Origin: Microbacterium sp. zg-Y1090
GTDB taxonomy: Bacteria > Actinomycetota > Actinomycetes > Actinomycetales > Microbacteriaceae
Assembly: GCF_030246945.1 (NCBI RefSeq)
Contig: NZ_CP126742.1
Location: forward strand, 1,364,001-1,428,000
Direction of reading: 5' to 3'
DNA: 64,000 bases
A program made the translations under genes and the position numbers. Shown piece after piece: positions 8,537 through 16,385 of the stretch (position 1 is its first letter; every line of letters begins with the position of its first letter). A model generated the notes under the pieces. That model made no database searches, was not told the origin of the DNA, and saw only the letters and a program-made list of their open reading frames with translations.

Positions 8537-9591
8537 GGGATGCGTGCTCCGATCGCGTCGCAGAGTTGCGCCAGCAGCAGCGTCGCAGGCGACGGCAGTG
8601 CATCGTCGGCGGCGGCGACCCTGGCTTCGGCGAGCGTACCCTGCACGAGCTCGACCAGGCGGGTGCGCGCGCCGCTGGCATCCAGCGCGCGCTGCGCGTC
8701 GCGCACCGCGACGGGGCCGGTCCACGCCAGCGCGATCGCATCGTCGACCTGTGTCCAGGCCGCGCTCTCCCGGGCGAGGGAGACCAGCGGCGTCCGCTTC
8801 GCGGCACGGAGGTCCGCGCCCTCCGCCCGTCCGGCCTGCGCGGCGGGGGAGAAAGCCCCGATGAGGTCGTCGACGAGCTGGAACGCGAGGCCCGCCAGAG
8901 CGCCGGATCGGCCGAGCGCGGCGTCGGTGGCAGCCGGTGCGCCGGCCAGCGCCGCGCCCGCTCGCAGCGGAGCGGCGAAGGAGTACACGGCGGTCTTGTC
9001 GTGCGTCGTCACCAGCAGCTCCGCGGTGTCGGGGCAGTCCTGCCGCACTGCGTTCGACACGTCCGAGAGCTCACCCGCCGCCGAGACGAGAACAGCGTCG
9101 TCGAGCAGGTCGAGCAGGGCGGCGCGCGCGGCGGAGGGCAGCTCGGCGAGGGCGATCATGCGGGTCGCCTCGTGCAGCAGCACGTCTCCGGCGAGGATGC
9201 CTGCCGTCTCTCCCAGCAGGTTCGCTCCCGTGTCCGGCACGCCCTGCGCTCGGGCGCGGGCGGCGAACTCCCCGGCGACGTTGGGCTCCCCCCGACGCTC
9301 GGTGTCGCGATCGATCACATCGTCGTGGACGACGAACGCGGTGTGGAGCAGCTCGAACGCGGCGGCGACCTGGAACACCGGGTCGCCGGGCGCCTCACCG
9401 CCGCAGGCGCGGTAGGCGGCCACGACCAGTGCGGGGCGGAATCTCTTGCCGCCGGCTGCTGCGCGGCGCATCGCCCCGGCGAGGGGGCGCATGTCGCCCG
9501 TGAGGGACTCGAGCCGACTGTCGAGGCGATCGAACGCGGCGTCGATGGCGCCGTCGATGCAGGCGCGGTCCTGCGCCGAGAGGGGGATCAC
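8533..9591 (-). CDS. crtE: Geranylgeranyl diphosphate synthase
   Basis: 352 aa polyprenyl synthase. The first Asp-rich motif is HDDVIDRD and the second is FQLVDDLIGAF; GGKRFRPALV is the basic substrate-binding motif. It should build C20 GGPP from IPP and DMAPP and feed CrtB. The last D of motif two is replaced by G (DDLIG), a form often seen in actinobacterial members and not by itself a sign of lost function. The GTG at 9591 overlaps the idi stop (GTGA). The longer open frame upstream of it is antisense-free shadow within idi. Confidence 0.92.
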   Translation of the reverse strand: MIPLSAQDRACIDGAIDAAFDRLDSRLESLTGDMRPLAGAMRRAAAGGKRFRPALVVAAYRACGGEAPGDPVFQVAAAFELLHTAFVVHDDVIDRDTERRGEPNVAGEFAARARAQGVPDTGANLLGETAGILAGDVLLHEATRMIALAELPSAARAALLDLLDDAVLVSAAGELSDVSNAVRQDCPDTAELLVTTHDKTAVYSFAAPLRAGAALAGAPAATDAALGRSGALAGLAFQLVDDLIGAFSPAAQAGRAEGADLRAAKRTPLVSLARESAAWTQVDDAIALAWTGPVAVRDAQRALDASGARTRLVELVQGTLAEARVAAADDALPSPATLLLAQLCDAIGARIP

Positions 9592-10142
9592 GGCGCACCG
9601 CGTCCGGAGTGCGTCAGCGCATCGAACACCCGCATCTGCTCGGCCTGCAGCACCAGCCACGGGCTGAACGCCCACGGCGTGGCCGTCAGCGCCTTGGCGA
9701 GGTCTGCCGGGTCGACCCAGCGGGCTTCCGCCACCTCCCGCGGGTTGAGCACCGGCTCGCCGCTCGCGCGTGCGGTGTAGACGGGGCAGATCTCGTGCTC
9801 GACGATGCCCGACGCGTCGACGGCGCGGTAGCGGAACAACGGCAGGGTGACCTCGATGTCGGTCAGATGCAGGCCGACTTCGTAGTCGGCACGGCGCCGC
9901 ACGGCGGCGAGCAGCGTCTCGGCGGGTCGGGGATGACCGCAGAAGGAGTTGCTCCACACGCCGGGCCATGTCTTCTTGTCCAGGGCGCGACGGGTGACGA
10001 GCACTTGGCCCTCGTCGTTGAGCACGTGGCAGGAGAAAGCGAGATGCAGGGCGGTGTCGGTGCCGTGCACGCTCGCCTTCGGGGCGGTGCCGATCTCGCG
10101 TCCGTCGTCGTCGAGGAGGACGACCAGCTCTTCATCATTCAT
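9588..10142 (-). CDS. idi: Isopentenyl-diphosphate delta-isomerase, type I
   Basis: 184 aa Nudix-fold enzyme. WSNSFCGHPRPAE contains the active-site Cys, and the metal/acid motif is seen in VEHEICPVY. It interconverts IPP and DMAPP, supplying CrtE with its allylic starter. It is the first gene of the crt operon, so the pathway is encoded from C5 units to C50 pigment in one transcript. The ATG at 10142 is preferred over a GTG at 10148 because AGGAG lies five bases before the ATG but directly abuts the GTG. The MarR-type operator lies 15-29 bp upstream. Confidence 0.93.
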   Translation of the reverse strand: MNDEELVVLLDDDGREIGTAPKASVHGTDTALHLAFSCHVLNDEGQVLVTRRALDKKTWPGVWSNSFCGHPRPAETLLAAVRRRADYEVGLHLTDIEVTLPLFRYRAVDASGIVEHEICPVYTARASGEPVLNPREVAEARWVDPADLAKALTATPWAFSPWLVLQAEQMRVFDALTHSGRGAP

Positions 10143-10156
10143 TAGCACTCCTGGTT

Positions 10157-10171
10157 GCTAGTTTATCTAGC
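10157..10171. promoter_or_regulatory. Palindromic operator between idi and marR genes
   Basis: GCTAG-TTTAT-CTAGC is a perfect 5-bp inverted repeat with a 5-base centre; allowing one mismatch extends it to seven bases per side (TTGCTAG/CTAGCGA). It sits in the divergent gap between the carotenoid operon and a MarR gene and is the most AT-rich stretch there. This is the expected place for a CrtR-like repressor to control both directions. Binding is inferred. Confidence 0.6.
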
Positions 10172-10212
10172 GATCTGGCACGATGATACCGATGGTGAGC
10201 GGGGGTGTCCAC

Positions 10213-10689
10213 ATGACTTCGGAGCACCGGCAGTCCACAGGACACGACCGGGCTGTGCGATCAGCGCTGCAGGCGGTGCGGTCGTTCAGCGACTCCGTCG
10301 ACCGCATGCACAGCGGCATGAAGGACGAGATGGAGATGAACGCCACGGATGTGGCGGCGCTGCGCATGCTCATCATGCGCGAGCAGCGGGGAGTCTCGGT
10401 GAGCCCGCACGACGTCTCCCGCCACCTGCGGATCTCCACCGCGTCGACGACGAAGCTCCTCGACCGTTTGAGCGAATCCGGCCACATCGTGCGCCGCCGG
10501 CATCCGTCGGATCGCCGCGCCCTCATCGTCGCGCTGACCGACCGCACCCGCCAGGACTTCCATCACCACTTCGGCCGTCGGCTGCAGGACATGCGCGCGG
10601 TGGCCGACCACTACACCGACGAGCAGCTGGCGACGGTGACGCGCTTCCTCGAGGACATGGGGAAGGTGCTCGACCCCGACCAGCAGTGA
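10213..10689 (+). CDS. MarR family regulator, likely controller of the carotenoid operon
   Basis: 158 aa from this start. The winged-helix core runs from TDVAALRMLIMREQRGVSVS through a recognition helix in LRISTASTTKLLDRLSESGH to the wing RRRHPSDRRALIVALTD. It is divergent from idi with a palindrome between. In corynebacteria a MarR protein, CrtR, represses crt genes and senses GGPP; the same arrangement here suggests the same role, but the ligand is unknown. The ATG at 10213 was chosen for the upstream GCGGGGGTG. An upstream in-frame ATG at 10183 lies only 12 bases from the operator and has no ribosome site. A perfect hairpin terminator follows. Confidence 0.85.
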   Translation: MTSEHRQSTGHDRAVRSALQAVRSFSDSVDRMHSGMKDEMEMNATDVAALRMLIMREQRGVSVSPHDVSRHLRISTASTTKLLDRLSESGHIVRRRHPSDRRALIVALTDRTRQDFHHHFGRRLQDMRAVADHYTDEQLATVTRFLEDMGKVLDPDQQ

Positions 10690-10740
10690 TCGATCGCGGA
10701 TGCCGTGGTGGGACCGGTGGCGCAACCGCTCCGGGAAACA

Positions 10741-10773
10741 GAAGAAGGCCCCCGCGTTGCGGGGGCCTTCTTC
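10741..10773. terminator. Perfect 15-bp hairpin between marR and tRNA-fMet
   Basis: GAAGAAGGCCCCCGC, a three-base loop, and its exact complement. It lies between the convergent marR gene and initiator tRNA gene and can serve both. Confidence 0.85.
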
Positions 10774-10779
10774 ATCTTG

Positions 10780-10853
10780 TTGCGGGGGCAGGATTTGAAC
10801 CTACGACCTCTGGGTTATGAGCCCAGCGAGCTACCGAACTGCTCCACCCCGCG
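10780..10853 (-). tRNA. Initiator tRNA-Met (CAT)
   Basis: A 74-nt cloverleaf read on the minus strand. The acceptor strands are CGCGGGG and CCCCGCA, giving the C1/A72 mismatch typical of bacterial initiator tRNA. The anticodon arm is CTGGGCTCATAACCCAG with anticodon CAT and three consecutive G-C pairs, another initiator mark. The T arm is GTAGGTTCAAATCCTGC. CCA is not encoded. Confidence 0.95.
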
Positions 10854-10864
10854 GCACGAGATAT

Positions 10865-10870
10865 AGCCTA
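10865..10870 (-). promoter_or_regulatory. -10 box TAGGCT of tRNA-fMet
   Basis: TAGGCT on the minus strand ends 11 bases before the tRNA 5' end, right for a short 5' leader. No convincing -35 hexamer was seen. Confidence 0.45.
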
Positions 10871-10978
10871 ACACGCTCTCGGAGTGCTCGATGACACCGG
10901 CCGGCAACGGCGTCCGCTCGACGCCCCCGCTCGACGCCCCCGCTTGCCGCTCCGCGGCGGCGTCGCCAGGATGATCGC

Positions 10979-11488
10979 ATGTCCGACACCCCGATGGACG
11001 CGCGGCCGACCGCGCCCGACGGCCGCGATGAGTCACCCGCCGAGCGCGCGGACCGCAACTGGAGCGAAGTGCTGCAGGAGCTGCGCGTGCTGCAGACAGG
11101 AACACAGATCCTCACGGGGTTCCTGCTGGCTCTCGCCTTCCAGCCCGCGTTCGGCGACCTCGACACCGGGCAGCGCAGCTTCTACCTCGTGCTCATCGCG
11201 CTGTCGGCGCTGAGCGCGATCGTCGCCCTGGCGCCCGTGGCGCTGCACAGGTTCCTCTTCCGGCAGCGCGCGAAGGGCACCGTGGTCGCCTACGGGCACC
11301 TTGCGCTGCTGACCTCTCTGCTGACGGTGTCGCTCCTGCTGGTGGGCGTGGTCACCTTCGTCTTCGACGTCGTGCTCGGTCAGGCGGCATCATGGATCGT
11401 GGGCCTCGCGCTGGGCGGGGTGATCGTGATGCTGTGGATCGTGGTGCCACTGGTGGTGCGGGTGCGCAGGGAAGGACGGAGTCGATGA
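10979..11488 (+). CDS. DUF6328 family membrane protein
   Basis: 169 aa. After a hydrophilic N-terminus come the family motif NWSEVLQELRVLQTGTQILT (about residues 27-46) and four hydrophobic helices (about 44-64, 70-92, 106-128, 134-156). The function of this actinobacterial family is unknown. Its end overlaps the nitrilase start by four bases (ATGA), so the two are probably cotranscribed, but the pairing gives no clear functional hint. Confidence 0.85.
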   Translation: MSDTPMDARPTAPDGRDESPAERADRNWSEVLQELRVLQTGTQILTGFLLALAFQPAFGDLDTGQRSFYLVLIALSALSAIVALAPVALHRFLFRQRAKGTVVAYGHLALLTSLLTVSLLLVGVVTFVFDVVLGQAASWIVGLALGGVIVMLWIVVPLVVRVRREGRSR

Positions 11489-12294
11489 GCGAGGTGTCGA
11501 TCGGCGTCGCCGTCGCGCAGTTCGGACCGACTGCCGATCCCGCAGCGAACCTCGCCCAGATCGATCGGCTCGCCGCCCGTGCGCGTGAGCGCGGGGCCGG
11601 GCTCGTGCTGTTCCCGGAGTACTCGTCGTACTTCGTCGACCCCTTCGACGATTCGCTGGCCGCTCACGCCGAGGAGGTGGACGGTGCGTTCACCTCGGCG
11701 CTGAGCGCCATCGCCGCGCGGCACGGCCTCACGGTGGCGGCAGGCATGCTCGAGAAGGCCGACGGCGGGCGACGCGTGCACAACACCGTCGTCGCGGTGG
11801 ATGCCGATGGGGTGCGCGCGCGGTACCGCAAGCTGCACCTGTACGACGCGTTCGGCCAGCGGGAGTCGGATTGGGTGGCGCCGGGGGAGCAGGGCGAACC
11901 GCAGACGTTCACCGTCGACGGCATGCGCTTCGCCCTCATGACCTGTTACGACCTGCGGTTCCCCGAAGTGGCGCGCCTGCTGGTGGATGCCGGCGCCGAC
12001 GCCATCCTGGTGGCGGCGGAGTGGGTGCGCGGCCCGCTCAAAGAGCACCACTGGCGCACGCTGCTGACAGCCCGCGCCATCGAGAACACCGTGTTCGTCG
12101 CCGCCGCCGACCACCCGCCGCCCCTCGGTGTCGGTCACTCGATCGTCATCGACCCGCAGGGCGTGCAGATCGCCGGTGTCGGCACGGGCACCGATGTCGC
12201 GGTGGCGCACGTGGAGCAGGCGATGGTCGCCCGGGTGCGCAGGGTCAACCCGGCGCTGGCGCTGCGGCGCTTCCGGGTCGTCCCTCGGGACTGA
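11485..12294 (+). CDS. Carbon-nitrogen hydrolase (nitrilase superfamily)
   Basis: 269 aa. The Glu-Lys-Cys triad is visible: Glu in VLFPEYSSYF, Lys in RYRKLHLYDAFG, and Cys in MTCYDLRFPEVARLL. Length and motifs fit the predicted-amidase branch, which includes omega-amidase (Nit2) and deaminated-glutathione amidase (Nit1) relatives. The substrate cannot be told from sequence. It follows the DUF6328 gene with an ATGA overlap and is convergent with the aminotransferase downstream. A nitrilase beside a class I aminotransferase is compatible with a transaminase/omega-amidase pair, an inference only. Confidence 0.88.
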   Translation: MSEVSIGVAVAQFGPTADPAANLAQIDRLAARARERGAGLVLFPEYSSYFVDPFDDSLAAHAEEVDGAFTSALSAIAARHGLTVAAGMLEKADGGRRVHNTVVAVDADGVRARYRKLHLYDAFGQRESDWVAPGEQGEPQTFTVDGMRFALMTCYDLRFPEVARLLVDAGADAILVAAEWVRGPLKEHHWRTLLTARAIENTVFVAAADHPPPLGVGHSIVIDPQGVQIAGVGTGTDVAVAHVEQAMVARVRRVNPALALRRFRVVPRD

Positions 12295-12307
12295 CGGTCG
12301 GGCCGAG

Positions 12308-13510
12308 TCAGCGCGCCAGCGCCGCCAGGCGGGCGACGGCGTCGTCGAGCACTTCGGTGCGCTTGCAGGCGGCGAAGCGCACGAGCGTGGCGTAGTCGGC
12401 CCGGTGCCCGGGCGTCACGAAGGCGGTGAGCGGAATGGCGACGACGCCCGCGCGCTCGGGCAGCTCCCGGCAGAACGTCGCCGCGTCCGCGGCACCCAGC
12501 GGCGCGGCATCCGCCACCGTGAAGTAGGAGCCGTGCGGCGTCGAGACGGCGAAGCCCGCGGTCCGAAGCCCGGCGCCGAGCAGATCCCGCTTCGCCCGCA
12601 TCGTCGCCGCGGCTCCGGCGAAGAAGGCGTCGGGCAGCCGCAGCCCCGTCGCGATCGCGGGCTGGAAGGGTGCGCCGTTGACGTAGGTGAGGAACTGCTT
12701 GACGGCCAGCACGGCGTCGACGAGGTCGGCGGGACCGGAGATCCAACCGATCTTCCACCCCGTGGTGGCGAAGGTCTTCCCTGCCGACGAGATCGTGAGG
12801 GTGCGCTCCCACGCACCGGGAAGCGTCGCGATCGGGACGTGGACGGCATCGAAGACCAGGTGCTCGTAGACCTCGTCGGTGAGGATGAGGGCGTCATGAC
12901 GCTCGGCCAGGCGCACCACCTCGTCCAGCGTGTCGCGGCCGAACACCGCCCCGGTGGGGTTGTGCGGATCGTTGACGAGGATGACCCGGGTGCGGTCGGT
13001 GACGGCGCGGCGGAGGTCCTCGGGGTCGGGCTGGAAGTCGGGCCAGCGCAGCGGCACCGTCACCAGCTTCGCTCCGGCCAGAGCCACGCACGCGGCGTAG
13101 CTGTCGTAGAAGGGCTCGAAGACGACCACCTCGTCGTCGGGTCCGTCGATGAGGGCCAGCAGCGCCGCGGCGAGCGCCTCGGTGGCGCCGGCGGTGACGA
13201 GCACGTCGCGCTCGGCGTCCAGCCGCAGGCCGTAGAAACGCTGCTGGTGCTCGGCGATCGCTTCGCGCAGCTCCGGCGTGCCGCGACCCGGCGGGTACTG
13301 GTTCACGCCCTGGGCGATGGCCTCGCGGGCGGCGTCCAGCACCTCGGCGGGGCCGTCTTCGTCCGGGAACCCCTGACCGAGGTTCACGGCGCCGGTATGG
13401 GTTGCCAGCGCGCTCATCTCGGCGAAGATGGTGGGAACGGCCGTGCCGTCGTCGGTCAGAAGTCCCGCGCCTCGCGCGGCACGGCGCCAGGCACCGGGAA
13501 TCTCTCGCAC
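12308..13510 (-). CDS. PLP-dependent aminotransferase class I/II (DapC / kynurenine aminotransferase-like)
   Basis: 400 aa fold-type I enzyme. Seen: NLGQGFPDEDGP at the N-terminus, NDPHNPTGAVFG, LTDEVYEHLVFD, and the PLP-lysine region ISSAGKTFATTGWKIGW, where the Lys of SAGK forms the Schiff base. The GKTF..TGWK pattern fits the branch holding methionine/kynurenine aminotransferases and the actinobacterial proteins called DapC. The exact substrate is uncertain. The GTG at 13510 was chosen because a TAGCGT box ends seven bases upstream, the leaderless geometry seen elsewhere here. The nitrilase is convergent 13 bp away. Confidence 0.88.
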   Translation of the reverse strand: MREIPGAWRRAARGAGLLTDDGTAVPTIFAEMSALATHTGAVNLGQGFPDEDGPAEVLDAAREAIAQGVNQYPPGRGTPELREAIAEHQQRFYGLRLDAERDVLVTAGATEALAAALLALIDGPDDEVVVFEPFYDSYAACVALAGAKLVTVPLRWPDFQPDPEDLRRAVTDRTRVILVNDPHNPTGAVFGRDTLDEVVRLAERHDALILTDEVYEHLVFDAVHVPIATLPGAWERTLTISSAGKTFATTGWKIGWISGPADLVDAVLAVKQFLTYVNGAPFQPAIATGLRLPDAFFAGAAATMRAKRDLLGAGLRTAGFAVSTPHGSYFTVADAAPLGAADAATFCRELPERAGVVAIPLTAFVTPGHRADYATLVRFAACKRTEVLDDAVARLAALAR

Positions 13511-13517
13511 CCCGCAC

Positions 13518-13523
13518 ACGCTA
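13518..13523 (-). promoter_or_regulatory. -10 box TAGCGT of the aminotransferase, leaderless type
   Basis: TAGCGT ends seven bases before the GTG at 13510 on the minus strand, supporting that start over an alternative GTG at 13519. Confidence 0.45.
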
Positions 13524-13607
13524 CACGCATAGGGTCATCCCAACCGGGGCATACCCTACACACAGCAACGGACGCCATCCTTGTTCTGCACGTCAGAAGG
13601 AGTTCCC

Positions 13608-15083
13608 ATGAGCGACACCCAGGGCATCCGCCCCGACGAGACCCCCGCCGGCAGCCAGCCGGCCTCCCCGCTTCCCCCCGTTCCCACCCAGCCCGCGGCA
13701 CAGGCCGCGCAGCAGGCGCCGACCTATCCGGCCGACCCCGGTCGCGCCGGGCACCCCGGCAACCCCGGCGCGCCGTCCGGGTACGGCGTCCCGCCGTTCG
13801 GCCCCGCCGCCTCCGCGCAGCAGCCGTACGGCGCCGCTCCGCAGTCATCGGCCACCTACGGTGCGCCCGGTGCGCCGGCTCCGGCGTCGAACAAGACCCG
13901 CATGGGCGCCGGCTCCGTCGCCGCGCTGATGGTCGCCGCCGCCCTCGTCGGCGGCACCGCCGGGCTCGGCGGCGCCTACGCCGGCGTGAACATCTGGAAC
14001 GCCTCGCAGCCCGTGACCGCCACCGGCCCCGCGTCGGTCACCGTCAACGACCCGGGCGGCGTCAACCAGACCACCGCGATCGCCGCAAAGGTGGTGCCGA
14101 GCGTCGTGACCATCTCCGCGAACTCGGACTCGTCCGGCGGCACCGGCTCGGGCGTCGTGCTGAGCGAGGACGGCTACGTCGTGACCAACACCCACGTGGT
14201 CACCCTCGACGGCGCCACCTCCGACGCCGCCCTGTCGGTCACGACCGCTGACGGCCGCGTGTACGACGCCGAGATCGTCGGGCTCGACCCGATGTACGAC
14301 CTCGCCGTGATCAAGCTGCAGGATGCCTCCGGGCTCACCCCGATCGAGTTCGCCGACTCCGCCAAGCTCAACGTCGGCGACGAGGCAGTGGCCGTCGGCG
14401 CCCCGCTGGGCCTGTCGAACACCGTGACCACCGGCATCGTGAGCGCGCTGAACCGCTCCATCTCCATCGCCTCGTCGGCCGCGCCCGAGACCCCGGGCGA
14501 TGGCACCGAGCAGGCGCCGGACGACCAGGAAGGCCCGTTCTACTTCGACTTCGGTCAGGGCGCGCCGCAGCAGGCGACCTCGACGATCTCGATCTCGGTG
14601 CTGCAGACGGATGCCGCCATCAACCCCGGAAACTCCGGCGGCGCGCTGGTCGACTCCGAGGGCAAGCTGATCGGCATCAACGTCGCCATCGCGACCGCCG
14701 GCTCCAGCAGCGAGTCGGGCTCGATCGGCGTCGGCTTCGCGATCCCGTCCGACATCGTCGAGCGCATCACCGACGAGATCATCGAGAACGGTGCCGCCAC
14801 GCACGGCCTGCTGGGCGCCATGGTCGCCCCGGCCGCGAGCATCGAGGGCGCCACCACCACCGGCGCGTACATCGATGAGGTCACCGAAGGCGGCGCGGCC
14901 GCAGAGGCCGGCCTGCGCTCGGGAGACATCGTCACCGGGTTCGACGGCCTCCCGATCACGGACGCCACCGACCTCACCGCCCAGGTGCGCGGTGTCGCCG
15001 GCGGCAGCACGGTGGATCTCACGTACATCCGCGACGGTGAGACCCGCACCACCGAGGTCACGCTGGGCGAACTCACCGACTGA
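13608..15083 (+). CDS. HtrA-type trypsin-like serine protease with PDZ domain
   Basis: 491 aa. Residues 1-97 are a Pro/Ala/Gln-rich cytoplasmic tail, and about 99-121 is one membrane helix. The protease domain carries His196 (VVTNTHVV), Asp231 (MYDLAVIK) and Ser343 (NPGNSGGALV). An acidic loop (about 291-318) interrupts the domain, common in actinobacterial HtrA proteins. The PDZ domain covers about 395-490. It is expected to act outside the membrane in quality control of exported proteins. The ATG at 13608 has AGAAGGAG upstream. A TACCCT at 13552-13557 could be its -10 box. It does not appear to share a transcript with the glycerophosphotransferase downstream, which has its own box. Confidence 0.93.
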   Translation: MSDTQGIRPDETPAGSQPASPLPPVPTQPAAQAAQQAPTYPADPGRAGHPGNPGAPSGYGVPPFGPAASAQQPYGAAPQSSATYGAPGAPAPASNKTRMGAGSVAALMVAAALVGGTAGLGGAYAGVNIWNASQPVTATGPASVTVNDPGGVNQTTAIAAKVVPSVVTISANSDSSGGTGSGVVLSEDGYVVTNTHVVTLDGATSDAALSVTTADGRVYDAEIVGLDPMYDLAVIKLQDASGLTPIEFADSAKLNVGDEAVAVGAPLGLSNTVTTGIVSALNRSISIASSAAPETPGDGTEQAPDDQEGPFYFDFGQGAPQQATSTISISVLQTDAAINPGNSGGALVDSEGKLIGINVAIATAGSSSESGSIGVGFAIPSDIVERITDEIIENGAATHGLLGAMVAPAASIEGATTTGAYIDEVTEGGAAAEAGLRSGDIVTGFDGLPITDATDLTAQVRGVAGGSTVDLTYIRDGETRTTEVTLGELTD

Positions 15084-15113
15084 GCTGACCGGTCTTCGGA
15101 CGCCACCCCGCGA

Positions 15114-15119
15114 TAGGCT
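15114..15119 (+). promoter_or_regulatory. -10 box TAGGCT, leaderless type
   Basis: TAGGCT ends six bases before the GTG at 15126. Confidence 0.5.
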
Positions 15120-15125
15120 CGCGGG

Positions 15126-16385
15126 GTGGCGTCCTTCTCGTTCGGCGCGGGCAACGCCGGCAAGCTCGCCCGCCTCCCGGTATACGCGGCGGGGCGACTT
15201 TTCACGCTGATGATCCCTCGCACGCGCGATCGCTGGGTGTTCGGTTCCGCCGCGGGCCTCGCCGACGGGGGCTGGGCGCTCTGGCAGGAGGCCGTGGACC
15301 GCCACGGCGCCGACGCCACCTGGCTGACCGGCACGCCCGCCGAGGCCGACCAGGCGCGCGCCCTCGGCATCCGCTTCGCCCCGAAGCACTCGCTGCGCGG
15401 CTTCCTCCTCACCGCCAGAGCACGGGTCATCGTGGTCACGCACGGCTTCGGCGACGTCAACCGCTACGCCGTGGCGGGCGGGTTCGTGGTGCAGCTGTGG
15501 CATGGCATCCCGCTCAAGCGCATCGGGCTGGATTCACCCGAGACGCTGCGCAGCCGGTTCCTGCCCCGCTCGCGCGCCGTCCGGGCGGTGCTGCGCATCA
15601 TGTACCGGCGGGCGGCGGCGGGGATCCGCGTGCTGCCCGCGGCATCCGAGCTCGTGCGCGGGCGTCTGGAGTCGGCCTTCGCGCTGCCCGACGGCCGCGT
15701 CGTGGTCACCGGCGAGCCCCGCGTCGACGTGCTCTCCGCGGGAACGGCCGCCGTGCGGAGGGAGAACGGCCGCCGCCTCATCGCGGCGGCGACCGGCCCG
15801 CTCGGCGCCGTCTCCCGATGCGTGCTGTATGCCCCCACGTGGCGCGATGGCGACGCGGATCCCTCCATCCCGCGGCCCGAGGAGTGGCGTCGGATCGTCG
15901 ACGTCCTCGAGCAGCACGACGCCGTGCTGCTGGTGCGGCCCCACCATCTCGGCGCCGGACGCTACACGCCGCCGGCGGACTCCGACCGGGTGCGGATGAT
16001 GGGGGTGGACCGGATGCCGGACGTCACACCGGCCCTTCCCGGCCTGGACGTGCTCATCACGGACTACTCCTCGCTCGCCTACGACGCCGGCCTCGTTCCG
16101 CTGCCGGTGCTCTTCCTCGCACCCGACGAAGCGGCCTACGCCGCCCGGCGCGGGTTCTACGGCACCTATGCCGACGTCGCCGGACCCGATCCCGCCGAGG
16201 GCTGGGACGCCGTGTGTCGCCAGCTGGCCGCCGTGCTGGCGGATCCGGCGGCGCGCGCCGAGCGGATCGCGCGCTCCGAGCGGCTGAGCGCGCGCGTACA
16301 CGCCTACCACGACGGCGGCAACACCGCACGGGTCCACCGGGTCATCCGGGCGGCGCTGTCGTCACGATCGAAAGGACCGGCATGA
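15126..16385 (+). CDS. CDP-glycerol:polymer glycerophosphotransferase family protein
   Basis: 419 aa in the TagB/TagF superfamily. Key motifs are present: QLWHGIPLKRIG, CVLYAPTWRDGD, LLVRPHHL, and VLITDYSSLAYDAG. In the family these bind CDP-glycerol and transfer glycerol phosphate to a teichoic-acid-like polymer on the inner membrane face. It is the first of three such proteins within 5.2 kb and is followed by the second with an ATGA overlap. The acceptor and the donor, glycerol, ribitol or another polyol phosphate, cannot be read from sequence. The GTG start follows a TAGGCT box by six bases. Confidence 0.87.
   Translation: MASFSFGAGNAGKLARLPVYAAGRLFTLMIPRTRDRWVFGSAAGLADGGWALWQEAVDRHGADATWLTGTPAEADQARALGIRFAPKHSLRGFLLTARARVIVVTHGFGDVNRYAVAGGFVVQLWHGIPLKRIGLDSPETLRSRFLPRSRAVRAVLRIMYRRAAAGIRVLPAASELVRGRLESAFALPDGRVVVTGEPRVDVLSAGTAAVRRENGRRLIAAATGPLGAVSRCVLYAPTWRDGDADPSIPRPEEWRRIVDVLEQHDAVLLVRPHHLGAGRYTPPADSDRVRMMGVDRMPDVTPALPGLDVLITDYSSLAYDAGLVPLPVLFLAPDEAAYAARRGFYGTYADVAGPDPAEGWDAVCRQLAAVLADPAARAERIARSERLSARVHAYHDGGNTARVHRVIRAALSSRSKGPA

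Noticed and set aside
10183..10212. Upstream ATG (10183) as the MarR start.
   Set aside because: It has no ribosome site and lies 12 bases from the operator; the ATG at 10213 has a G-rich ribosome-binding sequence. The upstream start is not fully excluded.
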